Positions 33,954 through 42,926 of a stretch of 58,589 nucleotides of DNA are shown piece by piece. The notes under the pieces were generated by a model. That model was not told the origin of the DNA. It worked only from the letters and a program-made list of their open reading frames with translations, and did not search any database. Positions within the stretch are counted from its first letter, which is position 1; each line of letters opens with the position of its first letter. Source of the stretch: Microvirga sesbaniae. GTDB lineage: Bacteria > Pseudomonadota > Alphaproteobacteria > Rhizobiales > Beijerinckiaceae. The position numbers and the translations under genes are program-made. The stretch covers positions 1-58,589 of the forward strand of contig NZ_JAMXFJ010000027.1 in the NCBI RefSeq assembly GCF_025460805.1. Direction: 5' to 3'.

Positions 33954-34400
33954 ATGAGGCTGATGGCAGGGTATCACTGGGCAGTGACCGGGGCGGCAAT
34001 GGCCTTCTCCGCTGTCATCTTTCTCGATTTTGGCGCTGACGTTTGGAAATCCTATAACGGTTTAGACCTACTGACCGAATTTGCCGATCTGGTCTCCGCG
34101 GCCATTGTGTTTGGCCTGTTCGGCTGGGTCGTCGCCTTTCTGATCGTATGGCCGCTGTTCCTTCTGACAACGTTCTTGGCTGAGACCCTTGAGACGAGAA
34201 GTTTAGTCTACTTCGTCACATGCGGCGCCCTGACAGGAGCCCTCCTCAGCGTGCTCCTGTTGACTCTACCGCGAGAAGCCTCGGACCAGCGCTCATTGGT
34301 CGAAGTCGCCGTGTACGTCGCTTCCTCATGTGTCATCTGTGGGGTGAGCGGTGCATGGCTCTTTTGGTGGAAGGTCATCCGGCGCAAGCCTGTGGCGTAA
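33954..34400 (+). CDS. membrane protein, about four membrane segments
   Basis: This 148-residue frame starts MRLMAGYHWAVTGAAMAFSA and has four hydrophobic segments (including AAIVFGLFGWVVAFLIVWPL and FVTCGALTGALLSVLLL, then YVASSCVICGVSGAWLFWW) and a basic end. The family is unknown. The longer frame from 33879 adds a polar leader without membrane features, so the inner start is preferred, although the ribosome binding site is weak. It is divergent from the previous membrane protein gene. Confidence 0.6.
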   Translation: MRLMAGYHWAVTGAAMAFSAVIFLDFGADVWKSYNGLDLLTEFADLVSAAIVFGLFGWVVAFLIVWPLFLLTTFLAETLETRSLVYFVTCGALTGALLSVLLLTLPREASDQRSLVEVAVYVASSCVICGVSGAWLFWWKVIRRKPVA

Positions 34401-34426
34401 TTTCCGATAAGCCTGTGTGGAACTGG
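34398..34426 (+). repeat. short dispersed repeat, unit 3
   Basis: The core AATTTCCGATAAGCCTGTGT, then GGAACTGG, overlaps the stop of the preceding membrane protein gene. It matches the units at 32870 and 33338. Confidence 0.5.
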
Positions 34427-34660
34427 ATAAAGGTGCATTTGAGCGTATTCGGAAGAATTGTGAAACGGCTGAGGCGGCGACTGAGTAGAGATCCAGTCAA
34501 AAGGCTGCTCGGAGAGCCCTATGAGCGGACCTGAATACGCGAAAATGCTTTAAGCCGGATCGCTCCCGCAGTCTCAGAAAAACACCCCTCAATGCTCAGG
34601 CAGCTTGACCGCTTGCAGCTTCTGCTGGAAGCCGTTGAGATCCACTAAAGGGAGAAGGGT

Positions 34661-35466
34661 GTGCGTTCCGCAATTATGGATGAGGTGGCAGCGATCATGC
34701 AGTTTGCCGCTGCGGAGGCGATTGTGCCAAGGTTTCAAAAACTGCGGGACGGCCAGGTTGAAGAAAAACCCCTGGCGAGATCGTGACAGTTGCTGATCGG
34801 GAGGCCGAGCGCATCATTTCCCCTCGATTGACCGCCCTCCTGCCTGGATCCCGAGTTGTCGGTGAGGAAGCTACTGCAGAGATGCCCTCGCTGATGGACG
34901 GGCTGGACCATGGCGATGTCTGGCTTGTCGATCCCCTCGATGGAACAGCAAACTTCGTTGCGGGCAGTTCAGAATTTTCCATGATGATCGCCCTCATGCG
35001 GCAAGGGCAGGTGGTCGGGTCTTGGCTCCTCAACCCTTTGAGCAGTCAGCTTGCCGTTGCAGCTCGTGGAGACGGCGCATTCATCGACGGTGCAAAGGTC
35101 CAAACGGCACCGACCTCCTTGCCTCCTGGGGCATGGCGTGGATCGGTCCTAACCCGGTTTCTTCCGGAGGCCTTGAAGAACCAGGTCGAAGCACACTCCT
35201 CGCGGTTCGGAGCGATCCTTCCAGGCGCAAAGTGCGCAGGCGTCGACTACCCCGCTGTCGCGACAGGCTCTCAGCACTTCCTGATGTTCTGGCGCCTCCT
35301 CCCGTGGGACCACTCCCCTGGAACTCTCCTGGTCCGGGAAGCCGGAGGGCATGTCGCCCGCCTTGATGGCTCGGAGTACCGTCCATCCGATCAGCGACCG
35401 GGCTTGCTCACCGCGCAGAACAGAGACGTGTGGGAGACGGTAAAAACACTCCTGCTGGAACGCTGA
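34661..35466 (+). pseudogene. inositol monophosphatase-family phosphatase, frameshifted near the start
   Basis: The main frame (from 34783) carries the full catalytic set: the metal Glu in VVGEEA, DPLDGTANF and the late Asp in WDHSPGTLLVREAGG. The usual N-terminal helix, IMQFAAAEAIVPRFQKLRDG, lies in another frame starting at GTG 34661 or ATG 34676 after GGGAGAAGG. The two join at an A-run (34764-34768), where one missing A would restore VEEKTPGEIVTVAD. A start at GTG 34783 could still yield a 227-residue protein lacking the first helix. Substrates in this family include inositol phosphate, fructose-1,6-bisphosphate and 3'-phosphoadenylates. Confidence 0.75.
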
Positions 35467-35822
35467 TGGCAACTTGAAAGGCCAATGGGCTTTCTGCGCA
35501 GAACGGGACGCTGTGGAACATGGACTCGGACGGGAGAACTGATCCGGGAAGGTCCGGAGTGGGTCATCCTCTGCCGATCCCTGACATCTAGGAACATCCG
35601 GTGTTCCTCGAGAGAGCAAACGTTGGGTCTACTTCCGAGAGGTGCCAGGAGCAGACCTTACGAAGGATCTGCTACAAGGCTGTTCCTTGCGAAGCCATGA
35701 GCGCGTCAGCCTCCTTCCGCAGGCTACGTAACTTCGCTACGTCGGAACCAGCCTTGCACACAGCTGCGGATTTCGGGAGAAAGACCCAGGCCTAAACATC
35801 CATCGGGTCAGGAGGCAAGCGC
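35467..35822. other. intergenic with a repeat-like segment
   Basis: No gene is supported. The segment 35566-35600 (CTCTGCCGATCCCTGACATC, then TAGGAACATCCGG) closely resembles 51849-51884, so both may be parts of a dispersed intergenic repeat. Confidence 0.45.
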
Positions 35823-37538
35823 GTGCAACTCATCAGGTACGGCAAGACACTGGTGACAGGCAGTGGCAAGGGCGAATTGCTAAGTGCCGAAGTGAGACTC
35901 AGCTTCTGGGGCGGCGTCGACCCTCAAACGGGCGTTGTCATCGATCAGCATCACCCCTTGCGCAACCAAAGCCTTGCCGGCCGGGTGCTCGCGATCCCGA
36001 GCGGACGTGGCTCATGTTCCGGAAGCGGCGTATTGCTCGAACTGATCCTCAACGGCCATGCGCCAGCAGCCATCATCATCAGCGAGCGCGAAGAGATCCT
36101 CACCCTCGGTGCTCTGGTTGCAGAGGTGGTGTTCGAGCACTCGATCCCAGTGCTACGAGTAGACCGGGAGGTGTTCGCCCGCCTCGGTGAGTACCGATAC
36201 GCCCGAGTGGCAGGATCCAGCCTTCAACTCCTCCACGAGCCCTCTGAAGGGGATTGGCAGCCTGGGCCGGCTCAACAAGGGAGCTATGAGGATACGGCAA
36301 TCCGGTTGGACGCGGTCGATGAGGCCTTCCTTTCGGGCCGGCACGGCAAGGCAGCACAGGTCGCCATGCGCTTGCTGCTCCGAATGGCAGCAATTCAGGA
36401 GGCCGAGGCCTTCGTGGATGTATCGCAGGTGCACATCGACGGATGCATCTATACCGGTCCGGCAAGCCTGCGCTTCGCACAGATGCTGGTCGAGTGGGGA
36501 GCGAGCGTGCGCGTCCCGACGACGCTCAATTCGATCTCTGTCGACAAACGCCGCTGGCGGGCGCAGGGCGTGGCGGAAGACTTAGGCGCTCCTGCGAGTG
36601 CCCTTGCAGACGCCTACCTTGCCATGGGCGCACAGCCCAGCTTCACGTGTGCGCCATACCTGCTTGAGAGCGCTCCCCAGTTCGGGGAGCAGGTCGGCTG
36701 GGCTGAGTCGAATTCAGTGATCTATGCCAACAGCGTGATTGGCGCGCGGACGATGAAGTACCCGGATTACCTGGACGTCTGCATTGCCTTGACCGGGCGG
36801 GCGCCGCTAGCCGGCTGCCATCTTGATGCCGGACGACGGGCGACACTTGTGCTCGAGGTTGAGCTGCCAGAGAGAGCAGACGATGCTTTTTGGCCGCTGC
36901 TCGGGTATTGCTGCGGCTCCGTCTGCGGCACCGAAATCCCGCTGATCTGCGGATTGGAAACGAGCGCTGCCGGGCCAGACGAGTTGAAGGCCTTTGGTGC
37001 GGCCTTCGCCACGGTCGCCGCCGCACCGATGTTCCACATCGCCGGGATCACGCCGGAGGCGGATAACCAAAGGCCGGAACGTCTGGTGCGCATCGGACTG
37101 GGCGATTTACAGCGGGCATGGCAGCTCTTGAACACAGCTGCATCGCCGGAGGTCGGGCTTGTCTGCCTCGGCAATCCGCACTTTTCCCTCACTGAGTGCG
37201 CTCGACTGGCTGACCTGGTGCGGGGCCGAACCAAGTCAGCAGACGTTGCGGTGATCGTGACCTGTGGCCGGGCTGTGCATGAAGCAGCTCGACAGGCCGG
37301 TCATGTTGCTGAGGCCGAAGCCTTTGGCGTCCAGTTTGTCACCGATACCTGCTGGTGCATGCTCAGCGAACCTGTGATTCCCCCGGCGGTGCGGGCGCTA
37401 ATGACCAACTCCGGGAAGTACGCGCATTACGCGCCAGGCCTTGTTGGGCGTGGGGTCCGGTTCGGCAGCATGGCCGAGTGCGTAGAGGCTGCCTGTAGCG
37501 GCAAGGCTCAAGAGAACCTGCCCGCATGGCTGTTATAG
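35823..37538 (+). CDS. aconitase X, fused small and large subunits
   Basis: This 571-residue enzyme of the AcnX group has the swivelling small domain first (about 1-135, SGRGSCSGSGVLLELILNGH, PAAIIISEREEI) and then the large catalytic domain. The large domain contains DVSQVHIDGCIYTGPASLRF, VPTTLNSISVDKRRW, GWAESNSVIYANSVIGART, GYCCGSVCGTE, CLGNPHFSLTEC and TDTCWCM. The conserved Cys residues suit an iron-sulfur or mononuclear iron centre. Characterised AcnX enzymes dehydrate cis-3-hydroxy-L-proline or mevalonate 5-phosphate; the bacterial single-chain form favours the former. It starts at GTG 35823 with AGGAGG upstream. It is intact and no proline-pathway neighbours are seen. Confidence 0.87.
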   Translation: MQLIRYGKTLVTGSGKGELLSAEVRLSFWGGVDPQTGVVIDQHHPLRNQSLAGRVLAIPSGRGSCSGSGVLLELILNGHAPAAIIISEREEILTLGALVAEVVFEHSIPVLRVDREVFARLGEYRYARVAGSSLQLLHEPSEGDWQPGPAQQGSYEDTAIRLDAVDEAFLSGRHGKAAQVAMRLLLRMAAIQEAEAFVDVSQVHIDGCIYTGPASLRFAQMLVEWGASVRVPTTLNSISVDKRRWRAQGVAEDLGAPASALADAYLAMGAQPSFTCAPYLLESAPQFGEQVGWAESNSVIYANSVIGARTMKYPDYLDVCIALTGRAPLAGCHLDAGRRATLVLEVELPERADDAFWPLLGYCCGSVCGTEIPLICGLETSAAGPDELKAFGAAFATVAAAPMFHIAGITPEADNQRPERLVRIGLGDLQRAWQLLNTAASPEVGLVCLGNPHFSLTECARLADLVRGRTKSADVAVIVTCGRAVHEAARQAGHVAEAEAFGVQFVTDTCWCMLSEPVIPPAVRALMTNSGKYAHYAPGLVGRGVRFGSMAECVEAACSGKAQENLPAWLL

Positions 37539-38162
37539 GTCCGCACTGGGTCACGCAGTGAAGGTCGTTCACTGACAGGAACGTCCGAGGTTCGTGTCCA
37601 AAGCAGAAGTTCGGCCAACGGCCGGGATGTGCCAGTTGCTGACCTTTCCTCGTTCGCAGTCGCGGTTAATTCCTACACTGGCCCTCGGAAGACTACGACC
37701 CGCGTCCAGATCCAGTATCGTTCAAACAGCATTCGGGGCTGGCACAGCCGCGCCAGACTTCGCGATCTCCCGGGTGTCCTGCATCACCGTCCGGCATGCG
37801 AGGGTCATCTCGCCGTGACGTGACATGGCCAAGGCAATGTGGCGGGGGGATGTTATATTAATGGCGAATACTGCTCTGTACTCGTCAATAAAAATTCTTG
37901 CCCCAAGAGGGATCAGCGACTTGGGCTGTTCAAAAAACCGACCTTGTCGGGCAGTTCAACGATTATACTCGGTTAATGTGACATCTCCCCCGGTAGCGGG
38001 CCTTTGGTCTTCTGTGGCCGCGCTTTTCATTGACATTGTAAGGCATACAGCTCTCAGCTTCGGCGGATCGCCTCTATACCTCACTGTCGGCCCGGCGCGT
38101 CACTCCGGACGGACTTATGCACCAGCATCCTTCTGTCACCCTCTCTCGAACACCAAGAGCGT
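37539..38162. other. 620-base intergenic region, partly AT-rich
   Basis: 37840-37990 is distinctly AT-rich compared with the rest of the window. The frames here have no family features. It separates the aconitase X gene from the end of the SDR gene on the other strand. Confidence 0.4.
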
Positions 38163-38951
38163 CTACGGCATGTACTGGCCGCCATTCACCTCCATCACCT
38201 GCCCCGTGACGTAGCCGCTGAGCTTGTCGGAAGCGAGATAGAGAAAGGCGCCGACGCAATCGTCCGGCGTGCCGAGGCGATCCATGGGAATGGTGGCCTG
38301 CATGGCGGCAAGCTGCTCCGGAGTCGAATAGCGTTCGTGGAACGGCGTCATGATGACGCCAGGCGAAACCGCGTTGACCCGGATGCCGTCCTTGACCAGT
38401 TCCTTGGCCCAGCCCCGCGTGGCCACCGAGATGAAGCCCTTGGCTGCGGCATAGATGACCGATCCCGGCCCGCCGCCGTGGCGCGCGGCGATCGACGACA
38501 CATTGATGATGGAACCGCCGCCCTGCGCCCGCATATGCGAAATGCCCTCACGGACGAAGCGTACGACCTGCTCCACATTCAGGGCAAGCACGGCATCGAC
38601 ATACTCGTCCGTGTAATCCTTGATTGGCGTCCGCTTGACGAGGCCGCCGGCGTTGTTGACGAGTACATCAAGGCGATCGAAATGCTCAACAGCTCCGGCC
38701 ACGACCCGCGCCGCCGCCTCAGGCTCGGTCACGTCCGCTTGGATCAGGAACGCCTCCCCGCCGGCCGCTCTTACCTCCTCGGCTACTTGCCGCGCCGGGT
38801 CCTGACTGGCATTGTAATGGATTGCCACACGCGCCTTGTTGTGCCCGAATGCGACTGCGGCCGCGGCTCCGATCCCGGTGCTGGCGCCGGTGATGAGGAT
38901 GACCTTGCCGGCAAGATCGGGAATGGTGGGGTAGGCCTCGGGAGAGGTCAT
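38163..38951 (-). CDS. SDR-family NAD(P)-dependent oxidoreductase
   Basis: This 262-residue classical short-chain dehydrogenase has the cofactor motif TGASTGIG near 22, NNAG near 97 and the catalytic Ser in NVSSIAA. The catalytic Tyr-Lys is in VIYAAAKGF, and RVNAVSPGVIMTP follows. ATG 38951 (GGAG upstream) is chosen over a longer frame because the cofactor strand begins right after it. It is the last gene of the minus-strand operon SDR-SDR-GntR. A role in oxidising or reducing a hydroxyl group of the cluster's substrate is inferred. Confidence 0.9.
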   Translation of the reverse strand: MTSPEAYPTIPDLAGKVILITGASTGIGAAAAVAFGHNKARVAIHYNASQDPARQVAEEVRAAGGEAFLIQADVTEPEAAARVVAGAVEHFDRLDVLVNNAGGLVKRTPIKDYTDEYVDAVLALNVEQVVRFVREGISHMRAQGGGSIINVSSIAARHGGGPGSVIYAAAKGFISVATRGWAKELVKDGIRVNAVSPGVIMTPFHERYSTPEQLAAMQATIPMDRLGTPDDCVGAFLYLASDKLSGYVTGQVMEVNGGQYMP

Positions 38952-39010
38952 GGTTGGAACTCCGGAATGAGTTTGGAAGGAAGGCAGTAGACAGCGCTGT
39001 TCATCACTCC

Positions 39011-39787
39011 TCAGGAAAGGGCCTGGAGATCGGCGTCGACGGCAATCGCCTGCCCCGAGATCGTGCGTCCGAGCGGCGAGCATAGGAAGACGATCTGATC
39101 GGCAAGCTGCTGCGCCGTCACGTATTCCTTCAGAGACGTGCTCGCGAGCGCCCGGCGCTCAATCTCATCGAACGATACGCCAAGTTGCTGGGCTTTGGCT
39201 TCGAGCACACGGCGCTGGCGGTCGCCGGCGACGACGCCGGGCAGGATCGCGTTCACGCGTATGCCGTCCTCACCGAGTTCCCGTGACAGCGATTTCGTAA
39301 ACCCGATCACGGCCCATTTGGCAGCAGCGTACGGGGAGCGCAGGGGAAAGCCGAAACGGCCTGCGGCGGAGGACAAGTTCACGATCGAGGCGTTCTGGCT
39401 TTGCCTCAGGTAGGGCACGGCAAGACGCGTGCAGTTGAACTGCCCGGTAATGCAGACCTCAAGGCAGCGATCCCAATCCTCCGGGTTGATCTCCTCAACC
39501 CGCGCGGTCGGTCCCGCGATACCGGCATTGTTGACGAGGACATCCAGTCCCCAGAGAACTCCCAGCGTCTCCTCGAAAACCCGGGCGACATCAGCACGAT
39601 CCGCCACATCGCCATAGGAGGACGTCAGGTCAGGATCACTCGCGGTCGCCTCCCGGAGAGCGGCGCGGTCCACGTCGCAGATATGCACGCGCGCACCCTC
39701 GCGGTGGAAGGCACGGGCAATCTCAAGGCCGATGCCAGCAGCGCCAGCCGTCACCAGCACACGCAACCCGGCGATATTGAGGTCCAT
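39011..39787 (-). CDS. SDR-family NAD(P)-dependent oxidoreductase
   Basis: This 258-residue classical SDR has VLVTAGAAGIGLEIA, the NAD-preferring Asp in HICDVDRAAL, NNAGIAGP, the catalytic NLSSAAGRFG, the Tyr-Lys in SPYAAAKWAVI and RVNAILPGVVAGDR. ATG 39787 has GGAGA 8 bases upstream; ATG 39802 in frame is possible. It is followed by the other SDR 59 bases later and preceded by the GntR gene, forming one operon. The two enzymes differ enough to act on different steps. Confidence 0.9.
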   Translation of the reverse strand: MDLNIAGLRVLVTAGAAGIGLEIARAFHREGARVHICDVDRAALREATASDPDLTSSYGDVADRADVARVFEETLGVLWGLDVLVNNAGIAGPTARVEEINPEDWDRCLEVCITGQFNCTRLAVPYLRQSQNASIVNLSSAAGRFGFPLRSPYAAAKWAVIGFTKSLSRELGEDGIRVNAILPGVVAGDRQRRVLEAKAQQLGVSFDEIERRALASTSLKEYVTAQQLADQIVFLCSPLGRTISGQAIAVDADLQALS

Positions 39788-39868
39788 CTTCGTCGTCTCC
39801 ATCCCTGAAGCGGGCCCCCAGCACTCGGCGCCCGATCGTCTTGTGATGTTCGAGAGCTGGGCGCCGGC

Positions 39869-40594
39869 CTACTCCAGCAGACGTCCAGTGCTCTCGATGA
39901 AACAGGCCGCGCCTTCGATGTCGTCGACGAGCGCCTGGCGTGCGGCGGCTCCGTCACCAGCCTTCACCGCAGCGACGAGACGACGGTGATGTTCGGCTGC
40001 GCCGCCCGTTCGCAACCGTTCGGGCGAGGCCTTGAGGTCGAAATTCAGAACCGGCCCGATTTTTAGCCAGAGCCCCTCGATGATCCCCACCAGAGTCGGC
40101 AGACGGGTCGCCTCGTAGACGGCGAAGTGGAGCTCCTTATTGGCCCGGACGGCCCGATCTGCATGAGGATCGGAGCTTCGGGCCTCAGCGAGGAACGCCT
40201 CTTCGAACTGCCGCATGGCGGCGAGGTCGGATTCCGCACGGCTTCTGGCTGCCTGCTCCGCCGCGAAGCCCTCGACCGCGAGTCTCACGATCGTCAGTTC
40301 CCGGAAACGTGCAAGGTTCATCAGCGGCACGCGCACCGCACGGTTCGGCAGCACCTCCAGGGATTGGTCGGCGACAAGCCGCGAGACTGCCTCCCGCACT
40401 GGCATCATCGAGACGCCGAGAGCCTCGGCGACGCTACGCAGGGACATCTTCTGCCCGGGGGCGAGTTCACCGCTCATCAGAAGCTCACGTAGCTCGGTAT
40501 GGACGCGTTCGCCGAGGGTAACACGTTCCAGCCGGCCGATCTGGGCGATGGCCGATGGCGTCTTGGTGGGGCGGGGGCTCGACAAGTTGCTCAT
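39869..40594 (-). CDS. GntR-family (FCD) transcriptional regulator
   Basis: This 241-residue regulator has a winged helix with ELAPGQKMSLRSVAEALGVS and MMPVREAVSRLVA (about 35-100), followed by an FCD ligand domain with the His in ANKELHFAVYEAT and HHRRLVAAVKAGD. It is divergently transcribed from the transporter operon. The perfect palindrome CTGTGATCACAG sits between the two starts, so it likely represses both operons until the substrate is present. Confidence 0.9.
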   Translation of the reverse strand: MSNLSSPRPTKTPSAIAQIGRLERVTLGERVHTELRELLMSGELAPGQKMSLRSVAEALGVSMMPVREAVSRLVADQSLEVLPNRAVRVPLMNLARFRELTIVRLAVEGFAAEQAARSRAESDLAAMRQFEEAFLAEARSSDPHADRAVRANKELHFAVYEATRLPTLVGIIEGLWLKIGPVLNFDLKASPERLRTGGAAEHHRRLVAAVKAGDGAAARQALVDDIEGAACFIESTGRLLE

Positions 40595-40609
40595 TTTCCG
40601 ACAGTCTAA

Positions 40610-40621
40610 CTGTGATCACAG
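40610..40621. promoter_or_regulatory. operator palindrome CTGTGATCACAG
   Basis: This perfect 12-base palindrome lies 16 bases before the GntR start on one side and 47 bases before the binding-protein start on the other. TGTGATCACA-type dyads are typical sites for FCD-type GntR proteins, so it is the likely operator for the divergent cluster. Confidence 0.7.
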
Positions 40622-40667
40622 ATCGCGGCAAGTAACGCGACAGCATCATGGGAGGAAGGAAACGGCC

Positions 40668-41918
40668 ATGGCACATTCTGATGACTTGACCCGTCGTATG
40701 CTCCTGAAGGGAGCGGCTGGCGCGACTGCGCTTGCAGGCCTCGGGATGCCTGCAATCGTAAAGGCGCAATCTGATGTGATCCGGATCGGACACCTCACGC
40801 CTGTAACCGGTTTCCTAGGACCGCTCGGCGAGTTCGCCCAGATGGGCGTCAAGCTCGCCGCAGAGGAAATCAACGCCGCCGGTGGCGTCCTCGGCCGCAA
40901 GGTCGAGCTCGTGATCGAGGATTCGGTGAACCCGCAGACTGCCTCTGCCAAAGCCGAGCGCCTGATCGAGCGCGACAAGGTCGCGATGATCATAGGCGAA
41001 ATCTCTTCCGCCTCGGCTCTGGCCATTGGTCAGGTGGCCAACAGGACCAAGACGGTGTTCATCAACACCGGCGCCAATTCCGACGCCCTGCGCGGTGCGA
41101 GCTGCAATCCTTTCATGTTCCACATCGAGGCTGCCAACTCGATGATGGTCACGGCAGTCGGCACGTACCTGAAGACCGAGAACATGATCAAGGGCAAGAA
41201 GTGGTACTCCCTCACGGCGGATTATGCCTTCGGCCACGATCTCTTCCGGGTCGCCAAGAAATTCGTGACGGAGAACGGCGGCGAATTCATCGGCGAGGAA
41301 CTCGTCCCCACCGACGCGACCGACTTCAGCCCCTACCTCCTCAAGATCCGGCAGGCCCAGCCGGATATCGTCGCCTCGAATCTTGCCGGCAATCAGATCA
41401 CGAACTTCATCAAGCAGTATGCCGAGTACGGTCTCCAGTTCCCGATCACCGGCTTCGGCTTCGACACGGCCGTGGCCTGGGGCGCTGGCAAGGGGAATTT
41501 CTCTGGCATCTGGCCGCTGATTTGGCACCACATGGTCGATACGCCATCGTCGAAGAAGTTCGTTGAGACCTTCACCAAGAAGTACGGCAAACCGCCTGAG
41601 AACCAGTGCTGGGGCGACTACAACTCCCTCAAGATCGTCGCGCAGTCCTTTACCGAGATGAAAACGGCCGACCCGCAAAAGCTCGCCGAGCACCTGCGAA
41701 AAGGCGCGAAGTTTGACATTCTGAAGGGCCGCGAAGGCTATTTCCGGGCCTACGACAACCAGATGGTCCAGGAGATGTATGCCGTTCGTGCGAAGGATGC
41801 GGACAAGATGAAGGACCAGTGGGATATCTATGACCCGCTGGGCTCCGTCCCTGGCCTGAACGAGGATCTTGAGGTTCTGGCACCCCCGAAGGACGGAACC
41901 TGCAAGATGCAGGCGTGA
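40668..41918 (+). CDS. branched-chain amino acid-type ABC transporter substrate-binding protein
   Basis: This 416-residue periplasmic binding protein has a twin-arginine export signal (TRRMLLKGAAGATALAGL, cleavage near 33) and a Liv/Peripla_BP_6 fold: IRIGHLTPVTGFLG, KLAAEEINAAGGVLGRKVEL, IGEISSASALAIG, YAFGHDLFRVAKKF and ATDFSPYLLKIRQAQPDIV. GGAGGAAGG lies just before ATG 40668; the much longer upstream frame is chance. It heads the transporter operon. This group binds many small acids and amides besides leucine, so the substrate is open. Confidence 0.92.
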   Translation: MAHSDDLTRRMLLKGAAGATALAGLGMPAIVKAQSDVIRIGHLTPVTGFLGPLGEFAQMGVKLAAEEINAAGGVLGRKVELVIEDSVNPQTASAKAERLIERDKVAMIIGEISSASALAIGQVANRTKTVFINTGANSDALRGASCNPFMFHIEAANSMMVTAVGTYLKTENMIKGKKWYSLTADYAFGHDLFRVAKKFVTENGGEFIGEELVPTDATDFSPYLLKIRQAQPDIVASNLAGNQITNFIKQYAEYGLQFPITGFGFDTAVAWGAGKGNFSGIWPLIWHHMVDTPSSKKFVETFTKKYGKPPENQCWGDYNSLKIVAQSFTEMKTADPQKLAEHLRKGAKFDILKGREGYFRAYDNQMVQEMYAVRAKDADKMKDQWDIYDPLGSVPGLNEDLEVLAPPKDGTCKMQA

Positions 41919-42046
41919 CGCCTCAATCATTGGTCAGGCCGGACGGTTGACCGCCGATCCGGCCGCCAGAAACACGACATTCTGTTTCCCCTCAGTTCCG
42001 GCTCCTCGCGGGAGGACGCCTCCAATGACTGGAAAGGGAGTCTCGC

Positions 42047-42922
42047 GTGGCGTTCGTCTTTCTTCTTGAGCAGGTGCTGAATGGCCTTTTGGTGGGTGCT
42101 TACTATCTGCTGATCGCCCTTGGCCTGTCGCTGATCTTCTCGCTGGGCGGAATCGTGAATCTTTCCCACGGCGCGTTCTATGCGGTGGGTGCCTATCTTG
42201 CCGTCACGCTGACATCCTGGATTGGCTTTGCCGGCGCATTCGTTGCATCTCCCTTGCTCGTCGCGCTCTTGGGCGTCGTCATCGAGCGCCTGCTATTTCG
42301 AAGGTTCTACCGCGCGGATCCCATTCTCAGCCTGCTTTTGACCTTTGGGCTTGCCATGATCATCGAGCAGAGTCTGCGGATCATTTTCGGGGCGTCCCCC
42401 CTGCCCTTTTCCATCCCGACGGCTCTCCGGGGACAGGTCTTCCTCGGCAGCTTCATCTATCCGCGCTACCGCCTGATCATCTTCGGGGTAGCCCTCGCCG
42501 CTGTCCTCGCGACCTGGTTCCTGGTTTATCGCACCGCCTTTGGCCGTGTGGTCCGGGCCGGAGTGCAAAACCCGGATATGGTGGGAGCGCTCGGCATCTC
42601 ACTTCAGCCGTACATGACAGCCGTCGCCGCGCTTGGCATCGGACTCGCAGGTCTCGCCGGGGTCCTGCTGGCACCAATATCGGGAGTGCACCCCGCTATG
42701 GGAGCGGAGATTCTGACAGCCGCCTTCGTGGTGGTGGTCATCGGTGGGCTAGGGTCATTTTGGGGCGTGATCGCCGCCGCTGCACTCGTAGGCGTAGTGC
42801 GCGGCCTCACGATCTACTTCTTCCCACCCGCCGGTGAAGCCTCGATGTACCTGCTGATGGCTCTCGTGCTGCTTTTGCGGCCGCGGGGGCTGCTCGGCGA
42901 ACGCATCCAGAAATTCGAGTAG
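42047..42922 (+). CDS. branched-chain amino acid-type ABC permease (LivH family)
   Basis: This is a 291-residue inner-membrane permease with about eight hydrophobic segments. It has the LivH hallmark LSLIFSLGGIVNLSHGAFYA near the N terminus and a C-terminal VVVVIGGLGSFWGVIAAAAL. It starts at GTG 42047 with AAAGGGAG upstream. Its partner permease is the N-terminal part of the next gene, 4 bases away. Confidence 0.93.
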   Translation: MAFVFLLEQVLNGLLVGAYYLLIALGLSLIFSLGGIVNLSHGAFYAVGAYLAVTLTSWIGFAGAFVASPLLVALLGVVIERLLFRRFYRADPILSLLLTFGLAMIIEQSLRIIFGASPLPFSIPTALRGQVFLGSFIYPRYRLIIFGVALAAVLATWFLVYRTAFGRVVRAGVQNPDMVGALGISLQPYMTAVAALGIGLAGLAGVLLAPISGVHPAMGAEILTAAFVVVVIGGLGSFWGVIAAAALVGVVRGLTIYFFPPAGEASMYLLMALVLLLRPRGLLGERIQKFE

Positions 42923-42926
42923 ATCG

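Noticed and set aside
37594..38214. Several short plus-strand frames between aconitase X and the SDR
   Set aside because: No ribosome binding sites or family features; the last one overlaps the SDR gene antisense.
38337..38990. 217-codon plus-strand frame
   Set aside because: It is antisense to the SDR gene, which has complete catalytic motifs.
40215..40667. 150-codon N-terminal extension of the binding protein
   Set aside because: It is antisense to the GntR gene, Arg/Ser-rich, and the real start at 40668 has a strong ribosome binding site and an export signal.
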